Assembly (NCBI GenBank): GCA_937911745.1
Contig: CALDPX010000072.1
Coordinates: 1 to 64,000, forward strand
Length of the DNA stretch: 64,000 nt
Direction: 5' to 3'
Origin: an uncultured Alistipes sp.
Lineage (GTDB): Bacteria; Bacteroidota; Bacteroidia; Bacteroidales; Rikenellaceae
In this document: one piece after another, positions 15,410-23,266 of the stretch
How the letters are laid out: each line of letters opens with the position of its first letter
Position numbering within the stretch: the stretch's first letter is position 1
Translations under genes and position numbers: made by a program
The notes under the pieces: generated by a model
The model's input: the letters and a program-made list of their open reading frames with translations, nothing else
What the model was told of the DNA's origin: nothing
The model's database searches: none

Positions 15410-15448
15410 AAAAAAAGGCGGTAGCAAAAATTTTGCTACCGCTTTTTC
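15410..15448 (-). terminator. tRNA terminator
   Basis: On the minus strand GCGGTAGCAAAA pairs with TTTTGCTACCGC and a T-run follows. It lies 3 bases past the tRNA end. Confidence 0.85.
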
Positions 15449-15451
15449 TTG

Positions 15452-15525
15452 TGGACCCAGAGGGGCATGATCCCACGACCTTCGGATTATGAGTCCGCTG
15501 CTCTGACCAACTGAGCTATGGGTCC
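15452..15525 (-). tRNA. tRNA with CAU anticodon (elongator Met or lysidine-type Ile)
   Basis: 74-base cloverleaf without encoded CCA. The acceptor stem is GGACCCA/TGGGTCC with discriminator A, the D stem is GCTC/GAGC, and the anticodon CAT lies at 15489-15491 in loop CTCATAA. The G1-C72 pair argues against an initiator tRNA. Sequence alone does not separate elongator Met from the TilS-modified Ile2 type. The T-arm is odd: the loop reads ATCATGC instead of TTCRANY, so the usual T54-A58 pair is reversed to A54-T58, the T stem has a T50-T64 mismatch, and the anticodon stem has G27-A43. Promoter and terminator are both present, so it looks expressed. Confidence 0.9.
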
Positions 15526-15543
15526 ATCTTGCTTTTCAGCCCA

Positions 15544-15573
15544 CAAAAGTATTAAAAAAATTCAAATAACCAA
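15544..15573 (-). promoter_or_regulatory. tRNA promoter
   Basis: Minus-strand TTG (15571-15573), a 19-base spacer and TACTTTTG (15544-15551), 18 bases before the tRNA 5' end. Confidence 0.75.
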
Positions 15574-15607
15574 AAACACAGCGCAAGAACTTCGCAAAAA
15601 TCTCCCT

Positions 15608-16129
15608 TTATCCTCTGCGCCCCACAAGGTAGCGTAGTCGCGAGATGACAACCCTGCTCGGAATACCATCACAATCGACCACCACTCTTGCACGCGAGTA
15701 GTAGGGCTCCCTTTCGGCAAGCAGCGAGGTCACATAATCGAGCAACTCTTCGGGGTTCTTACCCACAATTTTTGGGCGTACCACCCTCACATGCAACAAT
15801 CTATCCCTCAGTGCAAGGGGCGACATTTTCAGATAGACCGTAGTGCCCAAAGCCATCAATCTTTCCATATTATCGCCCACGCAAGGCGCACCGCCTCCCG
15901 TAGCCACCACAGCGTTCTCGGCAAAGGCAAGGCTCTCTATGACCTCCCTCTCCAACCTACGGAACTCCTCTTCGCCACGGGTGGCAAAAATTTCCGCCAC
16001 ATCCTCGGCACCTGCCCTCTGGCACACCACCCTATCGAAGTCCACAAAGTCCCAACCGGCGATTTCCGCCAGCCCTCGCGCAACGGTGCTCTTACCGCAC
16101 CCCATAAAACCAACAAGGAAGATAACCAT
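15608..16129 (-). CDS. aroK: Shikimate kinase
   Basis: 173-residue P-loop kinase that phosphorylates shikimate at the 3-hydroxyl in the chorismate pathway. The Walker A motif GFMGCGKST lies at 7-15 and the shikimate-binding FVDFDRVV at about 28-35. The core continues with FRRLEREV and ATGGGAPC, whose GGG contacts shikimate. The lid arginine lies in the VRVVRPKI region, and the adenine loop toward the end includes REPYYSRA. Length is standard. The ATG at 16129 directly adjoins family E repeats, so its promoter must lie within or beyond them. Confidence 0.95.
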   Translation of the reverse strand: MVIFLVGFMGCGKSTVARGLAEIAGWDFVDFDRVVCQRAGAEDVAEIFATRGEEEFRRLEREVIESLAFAENAVVATGGGAPCVGDNMERLMALGTTVYLKMSPLALRDRLLHVRVVRPKIVGKNPEELLDYVTSLLAEREPYYSRARVVVDCDGIPSRVVISRLRYLVGRRG

Positions 16130-16132
16130 TTG

Positions 16133-16172
16133 AGAATTGAGAATTGAGAATTGAGAGTTGAGAGTTGAGAGT
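16133..16172. repeat. Family E repeat (TTGAGAATTGAGA)
   Basis: Tandem AATTGAG and then GAGTTGA units immediately upstream of the aroK start codon. Confidence 0.75.
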
Positions 16173-16176
16173 TTTT

Positions 16177-16255
16177 CCTATATGCCTTATAAGCCCTATA
16201 AGCCCTATAAGACTTAGGACTATTGACGTTAGACGTTAGACGTTAGACGTTAGAC
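16177..16255 (+). repeat. Family C repeat, long copy
   Basis: CCTATATGCC and several CCCTATAAG units, then GACTTAGGACTATTGACGTT and four GTTAGAC units. The final base (16255) abuts the mirrored 3' end of parC at 16256. Confidence 0.85.
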
Positions 16256-16284
16256 CCTCTTTTAGGTCTGTGACCTAAAAGAGG
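16256..16284 (-). terminator. Perfect inverted repeat made from the parC 3' end
   Basis: Arms CCTCTTTTAGGTC (16256-16268) and GACCTAAAAGAGG (16272-16284) surround a 3-base loop. The right arm is parC coding sequence including the TAG stop (16275-16277), and the left arm is its mirror. Confidence 0.75.
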
Positions 16285-19253
16285 TTAAGTTGCTGTGAGT
16301 CGGGACGTGACTCAATCACGTCTTCATCTTTGGGGATGATAATCTCCATCTCTATATCATCTTCATCCTCCACCGCAGGTGTTGGAGTTGCAACCTCTTC
16401 TTGTGGGGCGACAGGCTCAGCAGACACCACAAGTTCAGGCTCGGCAGACACCACAAGTTCAGGCTCGGCAACCTTCTGTGGCTCTTCGGCAACCTCTGCA
16501 TTAGGTTTCTCAGCCACCTCTGTATCAGCACTCTTCAAGGGCTCGGCAGCGATGGTTGATACGTTATCTATTGGTTGTTCCTCAACCTCCGCATCGGTCA
16601 TTTGCTCCTCGGCAGGCTCTTCGGGTTCGGGAGTGGGTGCAAAGTGCTGAGGTATAAACCTCAATTTCTCCACAACATAAGTTGTAACCCTCTTACCCTT
16701 AGCCTTATAGCCTTTCACACCGATAAACTCTGCAACATTTATAACATCGGCGGGTTTGGTGGCGTGTGCTCCGCCATATATAACCTCCAAAGCGGGCTGT
16801 GGCTCATCGGAAATACCCACGCTCTTCGATTTGGCATTCTCCTCATCCACAAACGACAGCATCTTATCGGTATCCTCAGCCATAAAGCGTTTCAGGTAGT
16901 AGAACTGTGCTCCCTCGTCCCAATAAGCCACGCTATAAATCTTCGAGGAGTCGTATTTCTCCACCCTCACGGTATCCTCGGGGAAGTGGTGTCCCACATC
17001 GTAGCTCGTGGTATAGAATTGGTCTTTGGCAGTGAAGACGATAATCTTATCGTCACCCTTGAACTCGCCCAGCAGTCTGCCGTGACCGCTATCGTTCAGG
17101 CGTTTAATATCCTCATCGTACCAAATCTTCTGTCCGGCAAGTGTCGATGCGCCCTTAGCCTTCAAGAGAATCTTGTGTATGGGGTTACGCGAGAAGATGT
17201 TACCCTGCGAGGCACGCCCCTTGATGGCAAGTTGGCTGAAATCCAAATCCACAATAGCCTTTTTGAGTTTTGCCCTCTGGCGGAAGATGATTTTCAGTAT
17301 CTCTGCCTCGCCATTGGGGTTCACGCTCATATAGAGTATGCGGCTCTTGGGGTTTCCCTTGGTGATGTTATACTCCTTGTCGCGAGTGATAGCACTGATG
17401 GCGCAACGCTTCATCATATTTGCGCCCTTGTCGCCATCGCGGTAAAGCACGTTGTAGATAGTCCTCTCATCGCCCCTGCGGAATACACCTATGTATACTA
17501 TACCCGGAGCATAGAAGTCCTTATCCATAACCTTGCGGATGACGTAGCGACCATCCTCCAAAAACACGATAACATCGTCCAAATCGGAGCAGTCGCAGAC
17601 ATACTCTGCCTGCTTCATCTGGGCACCTATACCAAAGAAGCCACCCTCCCTATCAACATAGAGTTTCGAGTTCACGACAGCCACCTTAGCCTGAGCGATA
17701 CTGTCGAAGGAGCGTATCTCGGTCTTTCTATCTCGTCCCTTGCCGTAGCGGGACTTGATATCCTCGAAGTAGGCAATGGCAAACTCCGTAAGGTGTGCCA
17801 AATCGTGCTTCACCTGTTTGGTCTCTTTCTCCACTGCCTTGATGTGGTTATCTGCCTTGTCGAGGTCGTAGCGAGTGATACGGATAAATTTCAGTTCGGT
17901 AAGCCTCACGACATCCTCCCTTGTAACCTCTCTTTTGAGCAGTTTTTTGAAGGGCTCCAAAGCCTCGTCAACGGCTGCGTATGCCTCCTCGGGACTCTTA
18001 CACTTTTCGAGTACCTGATATATCTTATTCTGGATGAAAATCCTCTCCAACGACGCCATATGCCACTCCTCGGCAAGTTCATCGAGCCTTACCTGCAACT
18101 CCCTACCGAGTAGTTCGCGGGTGTGCTCGGCATTGTGGCGTAGAATATCCTTCACGCCGAGGAAACAGGGCTTACCATCCTTGATTACGCACGAGTTGGG
18201 CGAGATGGAGACCTCGCAATCCGTAAAGGCATAGAGAGCGTCTATGGTCTTGTCGATACTCTCGCCTGCGGCAACGTGCACCAAGAGTTCCACCGTAGAG
18301 GCTGTATTGTCATCCACGCTACGGATTTTTATCTTACCCGCCTCGGAAGCCTTCACAATAGACTCCTTGACACTCTCCGAGGTGGTCGTAAAGGGAATCT
18401 CGGTAATGGCGATGGTGCGTTTGTCAATTTTATTGATGCGGGCACGAATTTTTACCGCTCCACCCCTCAGACCATCGTTATAGCGGCTAACGTCCATAAG
18501 ACCGCCTGTTGGGAAGTCGGGATAGAGTTCAAAATCCTCGCCCCTGAGATGAGCCACACAGCCATCCAAGAGTTCGTTGAAGTTGTGGGGCAAAATCTTC
18601 GATGCCAAGCCCACAGCAATACCCTCAACACCCTGAGCCAGCAGCAGAGGGAACTTAACGGGCAACGTCACAGGCTCTTTATTCCTACCATCATAGGAGA
18701 GCATCCACTCGGTAATCTTGGGGCTGAAAACCACCTCCAAAGCGAATTTCGAGAGCCTTGCCTCGATATAACGAGGAGCCGCAGCACCATCTCCCGTAAG
18801 GATATTACCCCAGTTACCCTGGGTATCTATCAGAAGGTTCTTCTGACCGAGTTGCACCAATGCATCTCCAATCGAGGCGTCACCGTGGGGGTGGAACTGC
18901 ATAGTGTGTCCCACAATGTTTGCCACCTTGATACGGCTACCGTCATACATCCTACGCATGGAGTGCAGGATACGCCTTTGGACGGGTTTGAGACCATCAT
19001 CAATATATGGCACCGCACGCTCCAAGATAACATACGAAGCGTAGTCAAGGAACCAATCTCGATAGAGTCCCGTAAGTCGTGTACGAGCCTTGCCGCCCTC
19101 GCCCATCAGTTTCACATACTTGTCCGAGAGTTTGCGCGAATCGACCTCCTTGGCAGCCTCAACCTCCTCCACCTCCTCGGCAGAAGCAGCCTCAACCACC
19201 TCCGAAGCATCCGTAGCCTCAATCTCGTTCTCTATATTTTTATTCTCTTCCAT
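16275..19253 (-). CDS. parC: DNA topoisomerase IV subunit A
   Basis: 992 residues from ATG at 19253; an ATG six codons upstream lies in an AATGCAAAATTC repeat and is less likely. This is the type IIA cleavage subunit, with catalytic Tyr162 in APRYIEARL and the pocket HPHGDASIGDA. It is assigned to ParC rather than GyrA because a full gyrA lies at 6913-9507 and parE is its upstream neighbour. The N-terminus has an acidic Glu/Ala-rich stretch (about 5-35). The C-terminal domain is followed by a tail of about 110 residues, rich in Glu/Pro/Ala, with a tandem repeat of AEPELVVS. Its 3' end forms a perfect inverted repeat. Confidence 0.93.
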   Translation of the reverse strand: MEENKNIENEIEATDASEVVEAASAEEVEEVEAAKEVDSRKLSDKYVKLMGEGGKARTRLTGLYRDWFLDYASYVILERAVPYIDDGLKPVQRRILHSMRRMYDGSRIKVANIVGHTMQFHPHGDASIGDALVQLGQKNLLIDTQGNWGNILTGDGAAAPRYIEARLSKFALEVVFSPKITEWMLSYDGRNKEPVTLPVKFPLLLAQGVEGIAVGLASKILPHNFNELLDGCVAHLRGEDFELYPDFPTGGLMDVSRYNDGLRGGAVKIRARINKIDKRTIAITEIPFTTTSESVKESIVKASEAGKIKIRSVDDNTASTVELLVHVAAGESIDKTIDALYAFTDCEVSISPNSCVIKDGKPCFLGVKDILRHNAEHTRELLGRELQVRLDELAEEWHMASLERIFIQNKIYQVLEKCKSPEEAYAAVDEALEPFKKLLKREVTREDVVRLTELKFIRITRYDLDKADNHIKAVEKETKQVKHDLAHLTEFAIAYFEDIKSRYGKGRDRKTEIRSFDSIAQAKVAVVNSKLYVDREGGFFGIGAQMKQAEYVCDCSDLDDVIVFLEDGRYVIRKVMDKDFYAPGIVYIGVFRRGDERTIYNVLYRDGDKGANMMKRCAISAITRDKEYNITKGNPKSRILYMSVNPNGEAEILKIIFRQRAKLKKAIVDLDFSQLAIKGRASQGNIFSRNPIHKILLKAKGASTLAGQKIWYDEDIKRLNDSGHGRLLGEFKGDDKIIVFTAKDQFYTTSYDVGHHFPEDTVRVEKYDSSKIYSVAYWDEGAQFYYLKRFMAEDTDKMLSFVDEENAKSKSVGISDEPQPALEVIYGGAHATKPADVINVAEFIGVKGYKAKGKRVTTYVVEKLRFIPQHFAPTPEPEEPAEEQMTDAEVEEQPIDNVSTIAAEPLKSADTEVAEKPNAEVAEEPQKVAEPELVVSAEPELVVSAEPVAPQEEVATPTPAVEDEDDIEMEIIIPKDEDVIESRPDSQQLNLF
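16414..16470. repeat. 24-base tandem repeat inside parC
   Basis: GCAGACACCACAAGTTCAGG followed by CTCG occurs twice in tandem and encodes the AEPELVVS repeat in the disordered tail. It is in frame, so copy number could change without disrupting the gene. Confidence 0.8.
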
Positions 19254-19261
19254 ACTCTTTT

Positions 19262-19298
19262 TGGAATGCAAAATTCAAAATGCAAAATTCAAAATTAA
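19262..19298. repeat. AATGCAAAATTCAAA repeat (family E variant)
   Basis: Tandem units of AATGCAAAATTCA and AAATTCAAA immediately upstream of the parC start. A matching stretch lies at about 13880-13915. Confidence 0.75.
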
Positions 19299-19301
19299 CA
19301 G

Positions 19302-19345
19302 ACCTCTCCCGCTACTGCGGAGCACCCTCACCTAACTTAGGGAAG
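19302..19345. repeat. Family F palindrome
   Basis: CCTCTCCCGCTACTGCGGAG then CACCCTCACCTAACTTAGGG, a diverged copy between parE and parC. Confidence 0.65.
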
Positions 19346-19360
19346 TATTAATTTTCAATT

Positions 19361-19440
19361 GACCAGCCTTTGGCTGCTCTAAAATGCTCCCGCTCGGCAT
19401 AGTGCACAAGTGCCCTCTGCCCTCGCTTACTCGCATTTGT
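19361..19440 (+). repeat. Family B element, copy 1
   Basis: Stem 1 is GACCAGCC/GGCTGCTC (19361-19379, one mismatch), then AAAATGCTCCCGCTC. The 26-base central hairpin (19396-19421) has GGCA/TGCC outer pairs and a GCAC-AA-GTGC tip. CTCGCTTACTCGCATTTG closes the element. It lies between parE and parC. Confidence 0.8.
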
Positions 19441-19467
19441 CTCAATTCTCAATTCTCAATTCTCAAT
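19440..19467. repeat. Family E repeat (TCTCAATTC)
   Basis: Three AATTCTC units joining the family B element to the parE 3' inverted repeat. Confidence 0.75.
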
Positions 19468-19522
19468 TGTAGATGATTTATTCTAGAAACACTTTTCGTG
19501 TTTCTAGAATAAATCATCTACA
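19468..19522 (-). terminator. Perfect inverted repeat made from the parE 3' end
   Basis: 25-base arms (19468-19492 and 19498-19522) are perfectly complementary with a 5-base loop. The right arm is parE coding sequence, and the TAG stop is at 19504-19506. Here the mirrored arm is followed by family E repeats rather than family C. Confidence 0.75.
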
Positions 19523-21378
19523 TAGTCCGCCTCTATGCGCAGATTATCCACAATAAATCCCTGACGCTCGGGGGTATTGGTACCCATATAAAACTCCAAC
19601 ATTGTGTGGATAGGCTCCTCGCTCGAAATCTTCACAGGCTCCAAGCGCATCTTGGGACCGATGAACTCCTTGAACTCCTGCGAGGATATCTCGCCAAGAC
19701 CTTTGAATCGGGTGACCTCGTAGTTGGGTCCAATCTCCTCCATAGCCCTCTGTTTCTCCTCCTCGTTGTAGCAGTAGACAACCTTGGTCTGCTGTTTGTT
19801 CTGCACGCGGAACAGAGGTGTCTGCAACACAAAGAGGTGGTTTTGGCGAATGACCTCGGGAAAGAACTGCAAGAAGAAGGTCATCATCAGGAGTCTGATG
19901 TGCATACCATCCACATCGGCATCGGTTGCGATGATGATTTTGTTGTAGCGCAAATTGTCGATGCTCTCCTCTATGTCCAGAGCCGCTTGCAGCAGGTTGA
20001 ACTCCTCGTTCTTATACACAAAAGTCTTGCTCTCGCCATAGCAGTTCTTGGGCTTACCACGCAGCGAGAAGACAGCCTGAGTCTGCACATCCCTCGAAGC
20101 GGTAATCGAACCACTTGCCGAAAGTCCCTCGGTGATAAATATCATTGACTCCTCCTTGCGGGGGTTTTTGTCGTCACAATAGTGAATTTTGCAGTCGCGG
20201 AGTTTGCGGTTGTTGAGGCTTACCTTCTTTGCAATCTCGCGAGCCTTCTTCTGCACAGTAGTGATGGCCTTGCGCTCCTTCTCGTTGTCGGCAATCTTCT
20301 TACCCAAAATAGTGGCAGTCTCGGAGTGCATATGTAGGTAGTCGTCCAACTCCTGCTTCACAAAGTCGCCCACAAATTGGCGCACCGACACCAAGCCGGG
20401 ACCCATATTTTTAGAGGAGAGTTTGATTTTGGTCTGGCTCTCGAACTCGGGCTCCTCGACACTCACACTGATAGCGGCAATGATACTACCTCTCACATCT
20501 GCGGGATCGTAGTCCTTCTTGAAGAACTCCTTGATGGTCTTAGCCACCGCCTCCTTGAAGGCTGCCTGGTGTGTACCGCCCTGCGTGGTGTGCTGCGAGT
20601 TGACAAACGAGAAGTAGGTCTCGCCATAACCCGTACCGTGAGTGAAGGCAATCTCGATATCTTTTCCTTTCAGGTGCACAGGGGCGTAGAGGGGCTCCTC
20701 GCCCAGATTTTCGGTCAGCAAATCCAGCAAGCCGTGTTTCGACTCGAACTTCTTACCATTCAAGCGGAAGACCAGACCCGTATTGAGGTATGTATAGTTG
20801 CGCACCTTTTGCTCCACATACTCGGAGTTGTAGTCGTAGATGCCGAAAATCTCCTCATCAACCAAGTAGCGCACCGTGGTGCCCGACTTCTCGGTGACGT
20901 TCTCCTCGCGCACATCGTTCTTTAAGACGCCCTGCTCGAAGGTTACAGTACGCGACTTTCCCTCTCGGACACTGCGTGCCTCAAAGTGTGTGGAGAGGTA
21001 GTTCACTGCTTTCAGACCTACACCGTTCAGACCTACGGTCTTCTTGTATCCCGAGCCGTTATACTTACCGCTCACGTTCATCTCGCCCACACACGCATCG
21101 AGCATATTCAAGGGGATACCGCGACCGTAGTCACGGATGGTCACCCATTTATCCTCGATGGTGATGTCAATCTGTGAGCCGTATCCCATAGTAAACTCAT
21201 CCACCGAGTTATCCACCACCTCTTTTATGAGGGTGTAGATGCCATCCTCGGGAAGTGTACCATCGCCAAGTTTACCAATCCACATACCCGGGCGCAAGCG
21301 CACCTGTTCGCGAGGGGGTAGTTTTTTGATATCCTCGTCAGTGTACTGCGCCACCTGTTTTTTCAATTCGTTTGCCAC
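19504..21378 (-). CDS. parE: DNA topoisomerase IV subunit B
   Basis: 624-residue GHKL ATPase subunit of topoisomerase IV. The ATPase site shows KEVVDNSVDEF, DYGRGIPL and GLNGVGLKAVNYLS. The TOPRIM domain shows FITEGLSASGSI, DADVDGMHIR and FKGLGEISSQEF. The TOPRIM motif EGLSASGS differs from the EGDSAGG of classical GyrB and fits the Bacteroidetes ParE type. It starts at GTG (21378); no in-frame ATG is found nearby upstream, and the N-terminus then matches the family. It sits between plsC (33 bases upstream) and parC, probably in one transcript. Confidence 0.93.
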   Translation of the reverse strand: MANELKKQVAQYTDEDIKKLPPREQVRLRPGMWIGKLGDGTLPEDGIYTLIKEVVDNSVDEFTMGYGSQIDITIEDKWVTIRDYGRGIPLNMLDACVGEMNVSGKYNGSGYKKTVGLNGVGLKAVNYLSTHFEARSVREGKSRTVTFEQGVLKNDVREENVTEKSGTTVRYLVDEEIFGIYDYNSEYVEQKVRNYTYLNTGLVFRLNGKKFESKHGLLDLLTENLGEEPLYAPVHLKGKDIEIAFTHGTGYGETYFSFVNSQHTTQGGTHQAAFKEAVAKTIKEFFKKDYDPADVRGSIIAAISVSVEEPEFESQTKIKLSSKNMGPGLVSVRQFVGDFVKQELDDYLHMHSETATILGKKIADNEKERKAITTVQKKAREIAKKVSLNNRKLRDCKIHYCDDKNPRKEESMIFITEGLSASGSITASRDVQTQAVFSLRGKPKNCYGESKTFVYKNEEFNLLQAALDIEESIDNLRYNKIIIATDADVDGMHIRLLMMTFFLQFFPEVIRQNHLFVLQTPLFRVQNKQQTKVVYCYNEEEKQRAMEEIGPNYEVTRFKGLGEISSQEFKEFIGPKMRLEPVKISSEEPIHTMLEFYMGTNTPERQGFIVDNLRIEADYVDDLF

Positions 21379-21411
21379 TTTGTCTATATGATTTTCTTCG
21401 TTTATTCTTGT

Positions 21412-22146
21412 CTATCGGCTTTGCGCCTTAATCTCGGCAAGTGCCGTGCGGGTTATATCCTCCACCCTCTTTGCCAACTCCTTTGGCTCGCTATTCTGAA
21501 CCTCCTCTGCGCTTATAGGGGGCATAATCCTCAGCGTCAGATGGCGACTGTGCAAGCCCTTAGCAGAGAAGAGCCCCTTGCTGCCGTCCATTACACAAGG
21601 TAGAATGCCCACTCCATTATCTTGCGCCAGGCGGAAGGCTCCCTCTTTGAAACGGTGTACTGCGCCATCCTTGGTGCGTGTACCCTCGGGGAAGATTGCC
21701 ACACTTGTGCCTGCTTGTAAGTGCTCTTTACCCTCATCGCGCAGTGTGGTTGCTGCACTTGTGGTGCCTCGGCGGATGACAATGTCGCCCCTCATTCCGA
21801 GCATCCAACCTATGGCGGGGATGTTCCTCACCTCAATCTTCGACACAAACTTAAACTTCCACAAGGGGAGATAGAACATCAACGGTATGTCGAAGAAGGA
21901 TTGATGATTGGAGGTTATGACATAGGTCGCCTTTGGATCGACATTCTCTGCGCCCTCAACCTTCACTTTCCACAGTGGCGAGAGGAAATAGACTCCTCGT
22001 CCCACCACACGCGAGACGGCAAGCACCATCTTGCGTTCCCTGTCGAAGGGGAGCGATAGGAGCGTCATAAGACCCATTACCACCAGCGAAAGTATCGCCC
22101 AGAGGACAATCAGCAGCAGATATATAACCAAAAGCACAATACGCAT
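21412..22146 (-). CDS. plsC: 1-acyl-sn-glycerol-3-phosphate acyltransferase
   Basis: 244 residues from ATG at 22146, chosen because it places the membrane anchor (MRIVLLVIYLLLIVLWAILS) at the N-terminus; an upstream start at 22206 adds an unlikely basic stretch. The enzyme acylates lysophosphatidic acid to phosphatidic acid at the inner membrane. The catalytic NHQSFFD (NHx4D) motif, an RRGTTSAA region and FPEGTRTKDG are all present. The family includes ornithine-lipid acyltransferases, so the exact acceptor is inferred. It lies 33 bases upstream of parE, giving an unexpected lipid-topoisomerase gene pairing. Confidence 0.9.
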   Translation of the reverse strand: MRIVLLVIYLLLIVLWAILSLVVMGLMTLLSLPFDRERKMVLAVSRVVGRGVYFLSPLWKVKVEGAENVDPKATYVITSNHQSFFDIPLMFYLPLWKFKFVSKIEVRNIPAIGWMLGMRGDIVIRRGTTSAATTLRDEGKEHLQAGTSVAIFPEGTRTKDGAVHRFKEGAFRLAQDNGVGILPCVMDGSKGLFSAKGLHSRHLTLRIMPPISAEEVQNSEPKELAKRVEDITRTALAEIKAQSR

Positions 22147-22239
22147 AGCGACTTTATACCTTAATTTATTATTAAGGTGCAATTTTACGAATAATTTTCG
22201 GGACAAAAAGAAAATTTACCCCAGATTTTATTAACAATT

Positions 22240-22327
22240 TTTGAGAATTGAGAGTTGAAAGTTTCCTATAAGCCCTATATGCCCTATAAGCCTTAGGAGT
22301 ATTGACGTTAGACGTTAGACGTTAGAC
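22240..22327 (+). repeat. Family E then long family C repeat
   Basis: TTGAGAATTGAGAGTTGAAA is followed by CCTATAAGCCCTATATGCCC, CCTTAGGAGTATTGACG and three GTTAGAC units. The repeat ends 2 bases before the fabD promoter palindrome. Confidence 0.8.
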
Positions 22328-22329
22328 AC

Positions 22330-22368
22330 GAAAAAGAATTGAACTTTCAATTCTTTTTCATATATTTG
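22330..22368 (+). promoter_or_regulatory. fabD promoter overlapping a perfect palindrome
   Basis: TTG (22339-22341), a 19-base spacer and TATATTTG (22361-22368). The 14-base perfect arms GAAAAAGAATTGAA and TTCAATTCTTTTTC (22330-22343/22346-22359) enclose the -33 element and fill the spacer. The layout is nearly the same as at ettA. Confidence 0.75.
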
Positions 22369-22392
22369 TCTTTTCAACAACCAATAGTGAGT

Positions 22393-23247
22393 ATGAAAAA
22401 AGCATTTGTATTCCCCGGTCAGGGAAGTCAGTTTAGCGGTATGGGTAAGGACCTTTACGACTCCTCGCCCATAGCACGCGACCTTTTCGACAAGGCAAAC
22501 GAGATTCTCGGTTTTGATATTTCGGGTATTATGTTCGGCGGCACTGCCGAGGAGTTAAAGCAGACCAAAGTCACTCAGCCTGCGGTATTTATCCACTCCG
22601 TAGCAGCGGCTTTGGCACTTGGCGAGGAGTTCCAACCCTCGATGGTTGCCGGTCACTCTTTGGGCGAGTTTAGTGCACTTGCGGCTTCGGGAGCACTCTC
22701 CTTTGAGAGCGCACTGAGGCTTGTCTACGCCCGAGCACTTGCTATGCAGAGGGCGTGCGAGGAGGTTCCCTCCACAATGGCTGCCGTACTTGCACTTCCG
22801 GACGAAAAGGTGGAGGAGATTTGCGACTCCATAGAGGGTGTTGTGGCTGCCAACTACAACTGCCCCGGACAGGTAGTAATTTCGGGCACTCGCGAGGCGG
22901 TTGCGGAGGCTTGCACAAGGCTCAAAGAGGCGGGCGCAAAACGTGCTCTGCCGTTGGCTGTGGGCGGAGGTTTCCACTCGCCTTGTATGGCTTCGGCACG
23001 CGAAGAACTCGCTGCGGCAATAGCCCAAACCGAGTTTCACACACCCCGCTGTCCCATCTACCAAAACGTAGATGCCAAGCCCCACACCTCTCCCGAAGAG
23101 ATAAAGCAGAACCTCATAGCCCAACTAACCTCGCCCGTCAGATGGACACAGAGCGTGAGGGCGATGTTGGCAGACGGAGCCGAAGAGTTCGTGGAGTGCG
23201 GACCAGGCAACGTTTTGCAGGGTCTGATTGCCAAAATCAAAGCATAA
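22393..23247 (+). CDS. fabD: Malonyl-CoA-ACP transacylase
   Basis: 284 residues from ATG at 22393; the frame is open 18 codons further upstream but runs into the promoter. FabD moves malonyl groups from CoA to acyl carrier protein for fatty-acid synthesis. It starts with the family's FPGQGSQF, has nucleophile Ser89 in VAGHSLGEFSAL and the catalytic His in GGGFHSPCM (near 194), and ends with VECGPGNVLQGL. Length is typical. No other fab gene adjoins it. The next gene, an exported M3 peptidase, starts 19 bases downstream. Confidence 0.95.
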   Translation: MKKAFVFPGQGSQFSGMGKDLYDSSPIARDLFDKANEILGFDISGIMFGGTAEELKQTKVTQPAVFIHSVAAALALGEEFQPSMVAGHSLGEFSALAASGALSFESALRLVYARALAMQRACEEVPSTMAAVLALPDEKVEEICDSIEGVVAANYNCPGQVVISGTREAVAEACTRLKEAGAKRALPLAVGGGFHSPCMASAREELAAAIAQTEFHTPRCPIYQNVDAKPHTSPEEIKQNLIAQLTSPVRWTQSVRAMLADGAEEFVECGPGNVLQGLIAKIKA

Positions 23248-23266
23248 CCTAAACATTTTACCAAAT

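Noticed and set aside
16275..21378. Second gyrase (gyrB/gyrA) rather than topoisomerase IV
   Set aside because: The ParE TOPRIM form and adjacent parE-parC order, plus a separate gyrA, fit topoisomerase IV better.
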